Assembly (NCBI RefSeq): GCF_030518795.1
Contig: NZ_CP130427.1
Location: 2,046,001 to 2,110,000, forward strand
Direction: 5' to 3'
DNA length: 64,000 nucleotides
Origin: Micromonospora sp. NBRC 110009
GTDB lineage: Bacteria; Actinomycetota; Actinomycetes; Mycobacteriales; Micromonosporaceae
The stretch's first letter is position 1, and each line of letters starts with the position of its first letter. The translations under genes and the position numbers were made by a program. Below, piece by piece: positions 41,552-49,832 of this stretch. Below the pieces are notes generated by a model, which saw only the letters and a program-made list of their open reading frames with translations, was not told the origin of the DNA and searched no databases.

Positions 41552-42076
41552 CTACCAGGCCCAGGTGGCGAGAAGGAGGGTGAGCGTGGTGGCCAGGATC
41601 AGGAACGGGCCGAAGGGCAGGTGGCTGGACCAGCGGACCCGACGGGCCGCCAGCAGCGCCAGGCCGACCAGCGCGGCGAGAGCGAGGCTGAGCACCAGGC
41701 CGGCGATCAGCACCGGCCAGCCGTACCAGCCGAGCAACGCCCCGGCCCCGAGCGCGAGCTTGGCGTCGCCGAGCCCGAATCCGCGCCAGCCGAGCAGCAG
41801 GGTGGTGCTCGCGAAGCCCACCCCGAGGACGAGCCCGGCCGCGACGGCGCGCAGCCAGGGCGCCGGCCCCGCCCCGGCCAGCGCCACAACCCCGAGCAGC
41901 GCCCAGGTGCCGGCCGCGGCCGGGTAGGTGAGCCGGTCCGGCAACCGGTGCACGGCGAGGTCGACCAGGGCCAGCGGCACCGCCCAGGCGAGCCACCACG
42001 CCATCGCCGCGCGCTCGCCGACCGGCCCGCCGGCCAGCACGACCACCGCCGTCACGGCCACCAGGGCCAGTTCCAC
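41552..42076 (-). CDS. Prepilin peptidase (A24 family) catalytic part
   Basis: A 174-aa integral membrane frame carrying both catalytic aspartates of the A24 family: VDLAVHRLPDRLTYP and GFGLGDAKLALGAGALLGW, with about six TM helices. In the same frame, upstream of GTG 42076, a CPAC pair is readable but no start exists before a stop. The first CxxC pair lies in another frame (42077-42350). Probably a frameshifted gene for type IV prepilin/Tad peptidase; alternatively a short functional peptidase starting here. Confidence 0.75.
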   Translation of the reverse strand: MELALVAVTAVVVLAGGPVGERAAMAWWLAWAVPLALVDLAVHRLPDRLTYPAAAGTWALLGVVALAGAGPAPWLRAVAAGLVLGVGFASTTLLLGWRGFGLGDAKLALGAGALLGWYGWPVLIAGLVLSLALAALVGLALLAARRVRWSSHLPFGPFLILATTLTLLLATWAW

Positions 42077-42350
42077 CCCGCCGGGTGCCGCGCCGATCCG
42101 GTCGCGGCACGCCGGGCAGCGGGCCGAGCGCCGGCAACGGCCGGTCCAGGCCGATCGGCGCGCCGCAGCCGTCGCACCCCGTCCGGTCCGGCGATCCCGG
42201 GGGTACGGCGTACCGGGCGACCGCCAGCCGGATCAGCGGTACGACCGCCAGGGCGGCGAGCAGGCGTACCGCCGGACGGCCGGTGGCGGTCGCCGGGCGG
42301 GTGCGCCGGACCCGTTCGGCGGTCACGCCGGTTTCCCCGAGCGGTTGCAC
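42077..42350 (-). pseudogene. Out-of-frame N-terminal part of the A24 peptidase
   Basis: Starting at GTG 42350, the frame encodes a hydrophobic helix (RLLAALAVVPLIRLAVARYAV) and the first zinc-type pair CDGCGAPIGLDRPLPAL, as in prepilin peptidases. It then leaves register: CPAC, the expected second pair, is in the frame of the catalytic part. The shift falls around 42108-42125. A one-step repair would restore a full-length peptidase, so either a true frameshift mutation or a sequence error. Confidence 0.6.
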
Positions 42351-42440
42351 ACCGTTCCACTATGGAGCACGGAGAGTGATTTTCCCCCGCCGGATGTGTG
42401 AATCGACGACGGCGCCCGGCAGCATGCCACCGGCCGACTG

Positions 42441-42776
42441 GTGGTGCGCCCGGCGTCCCCGTCGAAGCCGGCCCCGACATCCGGGGGCGGATCGGGCGCG
42501 ACCGCGCACGGGAGCGGGGCCGGAACGACCGGTCAGACGCCGAAGGCCAAGCCCTCGCCGTCCCGGGCCGGGGCTCCGAGGTCGACGGAGCCGGCCGGCG
42601 CGCCCCCGGCGATGGCGGCGGGCGCCTCCCGGGCCACCGCCGACGACGAGGGGATCAACCAACCGCTGGCGATCTCGGCGGTGCTGGCGGTGGCGAGCAT
42701 CGTCGGCGCGCAGATCGGCCTGCGCCGCCGCCCGGCCGCCCGCGCGCTGGTCACCGGCCGCCACCGCAAGGACTGA
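42441..42776 (+). CDS. Ser/Pro/Ala-rich protein with C-terminal membrane anchor
   Basis: A 111-aa frame from GTG 42441, low complexity up to residue 75, then GINQPLAISAVLAVASIVGAQIGLRRRP: a single TM segment with a basic stop-transfer tail. A signal peptide is not visible and no good ribosome site precedes the GTG, so the true N-terminus may be lost or different. Function unknown. Confidence 0.45.
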   Translation: MVRPASPSKPAPTSGGGSGATAHGSGAGTTGQTPKAKPSPSRAGAPRSTEPAGAPPAMAAGASRATADDEGINQPLAISAVLAVASIVGAQIGLRRRPAARALVTGRHRKD

Positions 42777-42800
42777 CCGGGCCACCCGGTAGGGCGAGGG

Positions 42801-43652
42801 TCAGGGGAGGCGGGCCTCGAGACGGCCGTCGACGATGCGGGTGGGGAGGACGACCTGGTCGTTGCCGGACGGGCCGTGCACCACCTCGCCGCCGTTGAGC
42901 CGGAACGCGCTGCCGTGCCACGGGCAGACCACGCAGGCATGCCCGTCGATTTCCTGCACGTCGCCCTCGCCGAGCGGTCCACTCTGGTGCGGGCAGCGCT
43001 CCAGCATCACCGTCACGTCGTCGCCGTGCCGGTAGAGGATCACCGAGACGTCGTCGATCTCGCGGGTGACCAACTGCCGCTGCGGCAGGGTGGTCAGGTC
43101 GCCCACCGGGTGCCAGCCCTCGCTGATCAGGTGCAGCTCGGAGATGCTCTGGCTGACCTGGGCGCCCTGCTTGTACGCGAGGTGCCCGCCCAGGTACGCC
43201 CCGCCGCTCGCGGCCGACAGGCCGAGGTACGCCAGCGCCCGACCCATGCCGTGCCGGCCGTTCAGCCGGGCCACGAGGGAGCCCGCGTACAGGCTCAGAC
43301 CCACGACGTTCGCGGCGGCGTGCACCAGGCCGACCCGGCGCTGGTCGCGGGCGAGCCCGGCCCAGTCGTTGAGCCCGGCCACGGCCGCCGGCAGTGCGCT
43401 GGCCGTACCGACCCCGATCAGGGCGGTGGCCGCCTTACGCTGGCCGGGCAGCAGATCGACGATCGCCGCCGAGATCCACGCGCCCACCGGCACCTGCACC
43501 ATCGCCGGGTGCAGCGGGTGCCCCAGCCAGACGCCGTGCAGCAGGTCCCGGATCCGCTGCGAGCGCAGGGTGCCCTGGACGGCGCGCTGTAACCGGTCAC
43601 CCGCCCGGTCCAGCGCCGTGGCCTGTTCGAGTTTCGTCAGAAGTTCGCGCAC
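42801..43652 (-). CDS. DUF2231 membrane protein fused to a Rieske [2Fe-2S] domain
   Basis: A 283-aa protein. The N-terminal DUF2231 region has HPLHPAMVQVPVGAWISA and about four TM helices (residues 45-165). A C-terminal Rieske domain carries the cluster ligands in CPHQSG and CPWHGSAF. Probably a membrane redox protein that passes electrons to an unknown partner. The GTG start reads VRELLTKLEQ. Divergent from nrdAB. Confidence 0.9.
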   Translation of the reverse strand: MRELLTKLEQATALDRAGDRLQRAVQGTLRSQRIRDLLHGVWLGHPLHPAMVQVPVGAWISAAIVDLLPGQRKAATALIGVGTASALPAAVAGLNDWAGLARDQRRVGLVHAAANVVGLSLYAGSLVARLNGRHGMGRALAYLGLSAASGGAYLGGHLAYKQGAQVSQSISELHLISEGWHPVGDLTTLPQRQLVTREIDDVSVILYRHGDDVTVMLERCPHQSGPLGEGDVQEIDGHACVVCPWHGSAFRLNGGEVVHGPSGNDQVVLPTRIVDGRLEARLP

Positions 43653-43743
43653 CTTCTCCGACTTCCCGGCAGGAGCGACCGCAAACCGGGTGACGGGTAC
43701 AGAGCACGCCGGTCACCCGATCGAGGGTCACAACCCGACACGC

Positions 43744-43791
43744 CCACATCATCTGGTGTTCTGGCTTTTCCGTCACCACTACATCTAGGAT
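43744..43791 (+). promoter_or_regulatory. Tandem NrdR boxes and -10 of the nrdAB promoter
   Basis: Box 1 CCACATCATCTGGTGT (43744-43759) and box 2 CCACTACATCTAGGAT (43776-43791) each match about 10-11 of 16 positions of the NrdR consensus ACACWAKATATWKTGT. They are 32 bp apart start to start, the usual three-turn spacing. Box 2 contains TAGGAT (43786-43791), a good -10, which places the start of transcription near 43798, just ahead of the riboswitch. Confidence 0.65.
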
Positions 43792-43802
43792 CACTCGTAC
43801 TG

Positions 43803-44006
43803 CTGGTTCGACCTCATGGTCGGCCAGGCGCGGCGCCCGCCAGGTGCCGCGCCGAACAGGGAACCCGGTGCGAATCCGGGACTGCCCCGCAGCGGTGAGC
43901 GGGAACGACCGCCGTCATCAGCACTGGGCCCGACGGGGCCTGGGAAGCGACGGCCAGTAGGCAAGCGCGGAGACGCGCCGGCCCGCGAGTCCGAAGACCT
44001 GCCAGC
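43803..44006 (+). ncRNA. Cobalamin riboswitch
   Basis: The B12-box elements are in the expected order: an initial GGTT, AGGGAACCCGGTGCGAATCC, CTGCCCCGCAGCGGTGAGCG, AGCACTGGGCC...CCTGGGAAG, and the terminal GTCCGAAGACCTGCC. Downstream, CGGGAGGGC (44047-44055) can pair with GCCCTCCCG (44116-44124) just before the nrdA ribosome site, a possible expression platform. In Streptomyces a B12 riboswitch represses class Ia RNR when cobalamin allows the class II enzyme to work; the same logic is inferred here. Confidence 0.95.
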
Positions 44007-44155
44007 AGGGCGTGCCGTCCGGCGCGCGTACCACCTCGAGGCCTCGCGGGAGGGCCGCCGAGCCGTACGGAGCATCGCCGGCACACCGACCGGCGGCGGT
44101 CCGGCGTGCCGTCGCGCCCTCCCGGGCGGTCCACATCGACCACTCAGGGGAGCAC

Positions 44156-46501
44156 ATGACGGCGGCATCCACCCTCGCCCCGCCCGCGGCGGAAGCACTG
44201 CGGGAACTGTTGCACCGGCACCACCACGACCTGCCCGACACCGACCCGGACCGGATCCTGGCCCTGGTCGAGTCGGGGCGTACCGCCCGGGCCGACCAGG
44301 CCGAACTGATTGAGCTGGCGATCGCGGCGGCGGCCGGCCTGACCGCCGAGGAACCCGCGTACGCGAAGCTCGCCGCGCGGCTGCTCGCCGGGCGGATCGC
44401 GGACGAGACGGCCGCGCAGGGCATCGACAGTTTCAGCGACAGCGTCGCCGCCGCGTACGCGGAAGGGCTGCTGGACCCCGGATTCGCCGGCTTCGTCGCG
44501 GCGCACGCCGACGCCCTCGACGGCCTCGTCGACCACGCCCACGACGACACGTTCGAGTATTTCGGCCTGCGCACGCTGTACGACCGTTACCTGCTGCGCC
44601 ACCCCGGCGGCCGGGCGGTGCTGGAACGGCCGCAGCACTTCTGGCTGCGGGTGGCCGCCGGCCTGTCGGACACCGTCGAGGAGGCCGGCGAGCTGTACCG
44701 GGCGATGGCCGGGCTGGCCTACCTGCCCAGCTCGCCGACGCTGTTCAACGCCGGCGCCCGGCACCAGCAGCTCTCCTCCTGCTTCCTGGTCGACTCGCCC
44801 CGGGACGAGCTGGAGTCGATCTACGAGCGCTACACGCAGGTGGCGAAGCTGTCCAAGTTCGCCGGGGGGATCGGCATCTCGTGGTCCCGGGTGCGCTCGC
44901 GGGGGTCGCTGATCCGGGGCACCAACGGCCGGTCCAACGGCATCGTGCCCTGGCTGCGCACGCTGGACGCCAGCGTGGCGGCGGTCAACCAGGGCGGCCG
45001 GCGCAAGGGCGCGGCCTGCGTGTACCTGGACACCTGGCACGCCGACATCGAGGAGTTCCTGGAGCTGCGGGACAACACCGGCGACGACGCCCGGCGTACG
45101 CACAACCTCAACCTGGCCAACTGGGTGCCGGACGAGTTCATGCGCCGGGTCGAGGCGGACGCCGACTGGTCGCTCTTCGACCCGAAGGAGGTGCCGGAAC
45201 TGGTCGACCTCTGGGGTGACGAGTTCGACGCCGCGTACCGGGCGGCGGAGGCGGCCGGCCGGGAGGTACGGACCCTGCCGGCGCGCACCCTGTACGCGCG
45301 GATGATGCGGACCCTGGCGCAGACCGGCAACGGCTGGATGACCTTCCGGGACGCGGCGAACCGGACCTGCAACCAGGTCGGCAACGGTGGCGGGGTGTTG
45401 CACCACTCCAACCTGTGCACCGAGATCCTCGAGGTGACCAGCGACGACGAGACCGCCGTCTGCACCCTCGGCTCGATCAACCTGGCCGCCCACCTGCTGC
45501 GCCCCGGCGGGCCGGGGGCCGCCGCGGGCGTGGACTTCGCGGCGCTGGCGCGGACCGTACGCCTCGCGGTCGGCGCGCTGGACCGGGCGATCGACCGGAA
45601 CTGGTTCCCGACCGAGCAGGCGGCCACCGCACACCGGCGGTGGCGACCCCTCGGTCTCGGCGTGATGGGGCTGGCCGACGTGTTCGCCGCGCTGCGGCTG
45701 CCCTTCGACTCCCCGGCGGCGCTGGCGCTCTCCACCCGGATCGCCGAGGAGATCGCTCTGGCCGCGTACGACGCCTCGGCGGACCTGGCGGCGGCCCGCG
45801 GGGCGCACCCGGCGTACCCGCTGACCCGGGCGGCCGGCGGGGTGCTGCACCCGGACCACTGGCCGGACGCCCGGCCCGCCCGGCCGGACGCCTGGGCGGC
45901 GCTCCGTGAGAAGATCGCCCGGCACGGGCTGCGCAACTCGCTGCTGGTGGCGATCGCCCCGACGGCGACGATCGCCTCGATCGCCGGCTGCGCCGAGTGC
46001 GTGGAGCCGCTGGTCTCCAACGTCTTCAAGCGGGAGACCCTGTCCGGGGAGTTCCTCCAGGTCAACCGGTACCTGGTCGCCGACCTGAAGCGGCTGGGCC
46101 GGTGGACGCCGCAGACCCGGGGCGCGATCAAGCGAGCGGACGGCTCGGTGCAGGACCTGGACCTGCCGGCGGAGCTGAAGGCGTTGTACCGCACCGCCTG
46201 GGAGCTGCCACAGAAGGCGCTGATCGACCTGGCCGCCGCGCGGGCGCCCTACGTCGACCAGTCGCAGTCGCTCAACCTGTTCCAGGCCGCCCCGACCATC
46301 GGCCGGCTCTCCTCGATGTACGCGTACGCCTGGCGGGCCGGCTTGAAGACCACCTACTACCTGCGCTCCCGCCCCGCCACCCGGATCGCCCAGACCACCG
46401 TGGCGGCCGAGAAGGTCCCCCTGGTCACCCTGTCCGTCAGCGACGGCGACGCGGTCGCCTGCTCCCTGGAGAACCCGGAAGTCTGCGAGGCCTGCCAGTG
46501 A
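44156..46501 (+). CDS. nrdA: Ribonucleoside-diphosphate reductase class Ia, alpha subunit
   Basis: A 781-aa catalytic subunit that reduces NDPs to dNDPs. Active-site cysteines are visible: Cys209 (SSCFLVD), thiyl-radical Cys421 (NLCTEI) and the C-terminal shuttle pair in CEACQ. FKRETLSGEF and KTTYYLRSRP with the radical-transfer tyrosines are also present. No N-terminal ATP-cone is apparent, so dATP overall feedback may be absent. AGGGGAG precedes ATG 44156. Overlaps nrdB by 4 nt. Confidence 0.95.
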   Translation: MTAASTLAPPAAEALRELLHRHHHDLPDTDPDRILALVESGRTARADQAELIELAIAAAAGLTAEEPAYAKLAARLLAGRIADETAAQGIDSFSDSVAAAYAEGLLDPGFAGFVAAHADALDGLVDHAHDDTFEYFGLRTLYDRYLLRHPGGRAVLERPQHFWLRVAAGLSDTVEEAGELYRAMAGLAYLPSSPTLFNAGARHQQLSSCFLVDSPRDELESIYERYTQVAKLSKFAGGIGISWSRVRSRGSLIRGTNGRSNGIVPWLRTLDASVAAVNQGGRRKGAACVYLDTWHADIEEFLELRDNTGDDARRTHNLNLANWVPDEFMRRVEADADWSLFDPKEVPELVDLWGDEFDAAYRAAEAAGREVRTLPARTLYARMMRTLAQTGNGWMTFRDAANRTCNQVGNGGGVLHHSNLCTEILEVTSDDETAVCTLGSINLAAHLLRPGGPGAAAGVDFAALARTVRLAVGALDRAIDRNWFPTEQAATAHRRWRPLGLGVMGLADVFAALRLPFDSPAALALSTRIAEEIALAAYDASADLAAARGAHPAYPLTRAAGGVLHPDHWPDARPARPDAWAALREKIARHGLRNSLLVAIAPTATIASIAGCAECVEPLVSNVFKRETLSGEFLQVNRYLVADLKRLGRWTPQTRGAIKRADGSVQDLDLPAELKALYRTAWELPQKALIDLAAARAPYVDQSQSLNLFQAAPTIGRLSSMYAYAWRAGLKTTYYLRSRPATRIAQTTVAAEKVPLVTLSVSDGDAVACSLENPEVCEACQ

Positions 46502-47499
46502 CGATGCTGCTCGACCCCGGCATGGACCTGACCCTGCGACCGATGCGCTACCCGGACTTCTACGAGCGGTTCCGGGCCGCCATCCGCAATACCTGGACCG
46601 TGGAGGAGGTGGACCTGGCCTCCGACGTACCCGATCTGGCGAAGCTCTCGGCCGGCGAGCGGCACCTGGTCCACCGGCTGGTGGCGTTCTTCGCCACCGG
46701 CGACTCGATCGTGGCGAACAACCTGGTGCTCAACCTCTATCAGCACGTCAACGCGCCGGAGGCGCGGCTGTACCTCTCCCGCCAGCTCTACGAGGAGGCG
46801 GTGCACGTGCAGTTCTATCTGACCCTGCTGGACACCTACCTGCCGGACCACGCCGAGCGGGCGAAGGCGTTCGCGGCGATCGAGCACATCCCGTCGATCC
46901 GCGACAAGGCGGAGTTCTGTTTCCGGTGGATCGACTCGATCGGGGAACTGCACCGGCTGGAGACCCGGGCGGAGCGCCGCGGGTTCCTGCTCAATCTGAT
47001 CTGCTTCGCCGCCTGCGTGGAGGGACTCTTCTTCTACGGCGCCTTCGCGTACGTCTACTGGCTGCGCTCGCGCGGCCTGCTGTCCGGCCTGGCCACCGGC
47101 ACCAACTGGGTGTTCCGCGACGAGTCGATGCACATGGAGTTCGCCTTCACCGTGGTGGACACCGTCCGGGCCGAGGAGCCCGAGCTCTTCGACGTCGCCA
47201 TGGCGGAGCAGGTCCGGCAGATGCTGGACGAGGCGGTCACGGCGGAGCTGGCCTTCGCCCGCGACCTCTGCGGTGACGGCCTGCCGGGCATGAACACCGC
47301 CGACATGCGGCGTTACCTGGAGTACGTGGCGGACGCCCGGCTCGCCCGGCTCGGGCTTGCACCGGCGTACGGGTCGACCAACCCGTTCCCGTTCATGGAG
47401 TTGCAGGACGTGCAGGAACTGACCAACTTCTTCGAGCGGCGGGTGTCGGCGTACCAGGTGGCGGTCGGCGGCGCGGTCAGTCTGGACGACGAGTTCTGA
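46498..47499 (+). CDS. nrdB: Ribonucleoside-diphosphate reductase class Ia, beta subunit
   Basis: A 333-aa radical-generating subunit. Ligands Asp69 (FATGDSIV), Glu100 and His103 (EEAVHVQFY) and the later FRDESMHMEF pair form the di-iron or dimanganese site. Tyr107, four residues after His103, matches the E. coli radical tyrosine. GTG 46498 overlaps the nrdA stop (GTGA), with GAGG upstream. The C-terminus VSLDDEF is the short acidic peptide that docks to NrdA. Confidence 0.95.
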   Translation: MTMLLDPGMDLTLRPMRYPDFYERFRAAIRNTWTVEEVDLASDVPDLAKLSAGERHLVHRLVAFFATGDSIVANNLVLNLYQHVNAPEARLYLSRQLYEEAVHVQFYLTLLDTYLPDHAERAKAFAAIEHIPSIRDKAEFCFRWIDSIGELHRLETRAERRGFLLNLICFAACVEGLFFYGAFAYVYWLRSRGLLSGLATGTNWVFRDESMHMEFAFTVVDTVRAEEPELFDVAMAEQVRQMLDEAVTAELAFARDLCGDGLPGMNTADMRRYLEYVADARLARLGLAPAYGSTNPFPFMELQDVQELTNFFERRVSAYQVAVGGAVSLDDEF

Positions 47500-47503
47500 G
47501 CGA

Positions 47504-47544
47504 CGGGTGGTCCGGGTCCGCACCGCACGGACCCGGACCACCCG
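47504..47544 (+). terminator. 17-bp perfect terminator after nrdB
   Basis: GGGTGGTCCGGGTCCG and CGGACCCGGACCACCC, extended by one C-G pair, pair perfectly around CACCGCA. It begins 5 nt after the nrdB stop and separates nrdAB from the small membrane gene downstream. Confidence 0.9.
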
Positions 47545-47592
47545 GTACGTACTGCCCGGCCGTCACTTGACCGCCCGTCGAATCATGGCGGG

Positions 47593-47919
47593 ATGAGCGT
47601 GTTCGACGACGGAACGGTGCTGGGGCTCCTCCGCCTGCTGATCGTGGTCCTGAGCCTCTTCCTGATCGGAGTCGGCATCCGGACCGCCGTGACACGTCAG
47701 GTCCCGCCGCTCTGGCTCCGCTTCGCGCGTCCGGGCCGGACGGCGCGCACCCAGCCCGTCCGGATCGGTGGTGGCGTCGCGCTGGTCGGTGCGAGTCTCC
47801 TGCTCCAGCAGGTGCCGTTCCTGATCCAGATGCCCCACGCGCTCGCCGGCACGCTGCTCATGGTGGCGCTGGCCCTCGTGATCACCGCAATGGGATGGCT
47901 CCTCCTGCGCCGGGACTGA
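47593..47919 (+). CDS. Small membrane protein (three TM helices)
   Basis: A 108-aa protein with hydrophobic stretches at about residues 9-30, 58-74 and 81-104 and basic loops (RFARPGRTART, C-terminal LLLRRD). No family recognised. Transcribed separately from nrdAB because of the strong hairpin in between. Confidence 0.65.
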   Translation: MSVFDDGTVLGLLRLLIVVLSLFLIGVGIRTAVTRQVPPLWLRFARPGRTARTQPVRIGGGVALVGASLLLQQVPFLIQMPHALAGTLLMVALALVITAMGWLLLRRD

Positions 47920-47956
47920 CCCACCGCCTGGCCCGCCGCCAAGGACCTCGCCGTGG

Positions 47957-47977
47957 TTGATCCGTCCAGGTCATCAA
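47957..47977. promoter_or_regulatory. Dyad upstream of the crotonase gene
   Basis: TTGAT (47957-47961) and ATCAA (47973-47977) form a short inverted repeat 160 bp upstream of the crotonase start. TAGTCT at about 47983 could be a -10. Weak evidence. Confidence 0.25.
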
Positions 47978-48027
47978 GTTCGTAGTCTCTCCGCACGAGT
48001 CACCAGAGCAGGACCGGGAGCGACGCC

Positions 48028-48132
48028 GTGCATGACGACGACGAGGCACCGCCCGCCGCTGGGCGGAGGCCGGTGGCTGGCCCCGCAGAGGCGGGAAGCC
48101 TGGCGCGGCGGCCACCGTCGAGGGCATGCTGA
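48028..48132 (+). CDS. Possible leader peptide (34 aa) upstream of the crotonase
   Basis: GTG 48028 has GGGAG 7 nt upstream and opens a 34-codon frame that ends Cys-stop 4 nt before the crotonase ATG. Composition is Arg/Pro/Ala-rich. It may be a translated leader coupled to the downstream gene, or chance. An ATG at 48032 in the crotonase frame would instead give that enzyme a 35-residue extension. Confidence 0.3.
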   Translation: MHDDDEAPPAAGRRPVAGPAEAGSLARRPPSRAC

Positions 48133-48136
48133 CCCG

Positions 48137-48940
48137 ATGGGGGTACGCGTCGAGCACGCCGGACCGGTGACCACGGTGATCCTGGACCGGCCGGAGGCCC
48201 GCAACGCCGTCGACGGCCCGACCGCCCGGGCCCTGGCGGACGCCTTCCGCGCCTTCGAGGCCGACCCGGACGCGGCGGTCGCCGTGCTCTGGGGCGCCGG
48301 TGGCACGTTCTGCGCGGGCGCCGACCTCAAGGCCATCGGTACGCCGCGCGGCAACCGGGTCGAGCCGGAGGGCGACGGCCCGATGGGTCCGACCCGGATG
48401 CGGCTGTCCAAGCCGGTCATCGCCGCGATCTCCGGGTACGCCGTGGCCGGCGGCTTGGAGCTGGCGCTCTGGTGCGACCTGCGGGTGGCCGAGTCGGACG
48501 CCACGCTGGGGGTGTTCTGCCGGCGGTGGGGCGTACCCCTGATCGACGGCGGGACGGTCCGCCTGCCCCGGCTGATCGGCGAGAGCCGGGCCATGGACCT
48601 GATCCTCACCGGCCGCCCGGTCCCCGCCGCCGAGGCGTACGCGATGGGTCTGGTGAACCGGCTGGTGGCGCCGGGTGAGGCCCGGGCGGCGGCCGAGCGG
48701 CTCGCCGCGGAGATCGCCCGCCACCCGCAGACCTGCCTGCGCAACGACCGGGCGGCGCTGCTCGCCAACGCCGGCCTGCCAGAGCCGGAGGCGATGGCCA
48801 CCGAACTGGCCTTCGGCATGGAGTCGCTGATCACGGACGCGATGAAGGGAGCGGCCCGGTTCACCGCCGGCGCGGGCCGGCACGGTGCCGCCCCGGAGGA
48901 CGACACCGCGCGCGCCGAGGCGAGGGAGAGGTCTACCTGA
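48137..48940 (+). CDS. Enoyl-CoA hydratase/isomerase (crotonase) family protein
   Basis: A 267-aa crotonase. The oxyanion-hole motifs are FCAGADLKAI and GYAVAGGLELALWCDL; one position usually held by a catalytic Glu reads GGTVRLPRLIG, so the exact reaction is uncertain. The start MGVRVEH fits family length; upstream sequence is poorly conserved in character. Its stop overlaps the convergent membrane gene by 8 bp. Confidence 0.88.
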   Translation: MGVRVEHAGPVTTVILDRPEARNAVDGPTARALADAFRAFEADPDAAVAVLWGAGGTFCAGADLKAIGTPRGNRVEPEGDGPMGPTRMRLSKPVIAAISGYAVAGGLELALWCDLRVAESDATLGVFCRRWGVPLIDGGTVRLPRLIGESRAMDLILTGRPVPAAEAYAMGLVNRLVAPGEARAAAERLAAEIARHPQTCLRNDRAALLANAGLPEPEAMATELAFGMESLITDAMKGAARFTAGAGRHGAAPEDDTARAEARERST

Positions 48941-49826
48941 CGACCTCGGCGTGGGCCGGCGGCTCGACCTTTACCGGCAGGCCGTAGTCGGAGAAGGCCA
49001 TGGTCACCTGGACGCTCGTCGGCGGACCGGTCTGTCCGTCCTTGTTCCAGACGAGGGTGACTTCGTAGTCCAGTTTGGCGATCCGGTCGTCGGCGTCGAG
49101 CGTCACGTCACCCACGACCTTCTCGCGCCCCAGCGGGGCGCCGGCATCGAAGCCGGCGGCCTTGCCGGTGGGCTCGACGCTGAAGTGATAGGCCCGCTGG
49201 CCGGTCTTGGTGACCGTCGCGCCGTTCTCCTTCAGCACCTGGAACAGCCCGTCCTGGCCCGAGGAAGCACCCAGGGCGCCGCCCATCGCCACGTCGAAGG
49301 GCAGGAAATCCCGCTTGCCCGGGTACCGCTTCCAGGGCATCTTCCGGTTGCCGTCGGCTCCGCCGACGTAGTACACCCCGTCGACCAGCCGGTCCTCCTG
49401 GAAGCTCAGCCCATCCGGGAACGGCGTGCGCAGGTAGCCGCTGGCCGTTGCCGGGTCGAATGCGCCCGTCGTGGTCTCCGACCAGTTCGGATCGACCTGG
49501 ACGGCCCTGCGCACCGTGACCCGGTAGCTGGTGTTCTCGCTCGCGGCGACGGCGGCGGCCAGCTCCATCCGTGGGGACGCGACTGCCGGCGAGGACGCCT
49601 CGGCGACGACGGCCGGGCGGTCTGGCGTCGGCCGGTGGACCAGCGTGGCCGTACCGACCGTGCCGAGCGCGAGCACGGCGAGGGTGCCGCTGACGAGGGT
49701 GCCGGTCCGACGGCGGCGGGCCCGGCGGCCCCGCTCCAGCAGCATGCCGGCCGGCGCGGCCGAGTCCGGCTCGCCGTCGACGAGGGCGTGCAGCCGGCTG
49801 GCGAGTCGCTCATCGAGGTTGGTCAT
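48933..49826 (-). CDS. Membrane-anchored partner of the SigE-family sigma factor
   Basis: A 297-aa protein with a cytoplasmic N-terminus (LDERLASRLHALVDGEPDS), a basic patch (RGRRARRRRTG), one TM helix (about 43-63) and a beta-rich extracytoplasmic domain resembling LolA/LppX-like folds. It follows the sigma gene by 6 nt, so it is probably the anti-sigma or a sensor for it. No zinc-binding ZAS motif is visible. Convergent overlap with the crotonase. Confidence 0.72.
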   Translation of the reverse strand: MTNLDERLASRLHALVDGEPDSAAPAGMLLERGRRARRRRTGTLVSGTLAVLALGTVGTATLVHRPTPDRPAVVAEASSPAVASPRMELAAAVAASENTSYRVTVRRAVQVDPNWSETTTGAFDPATASGYLRTPFPDGLSFQEDRLVDGVYYVGGADGNRKMPWKRYPGKRDFLPFDVAMGGALGASSGQDGLFQVLKENGATVTKTGQRAYHFSVEPTGKAAGFDAGAPLGREKVVGDVTLDADDRIAKLDYEVTLVWNKDGQTGPPTSVQVTMAFSDYGLPVKVEPPAHAEVVR

Positions 49827-49832
49827 GCGAGG

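Noticed and set aside
42360..42785. 142-codon minus-strand frame opposite the anchor protein
   Set aside because: Arg-rich shadow frame without a hydrophobic segment or motif; the plus-strand frame has a clear TM anchor.
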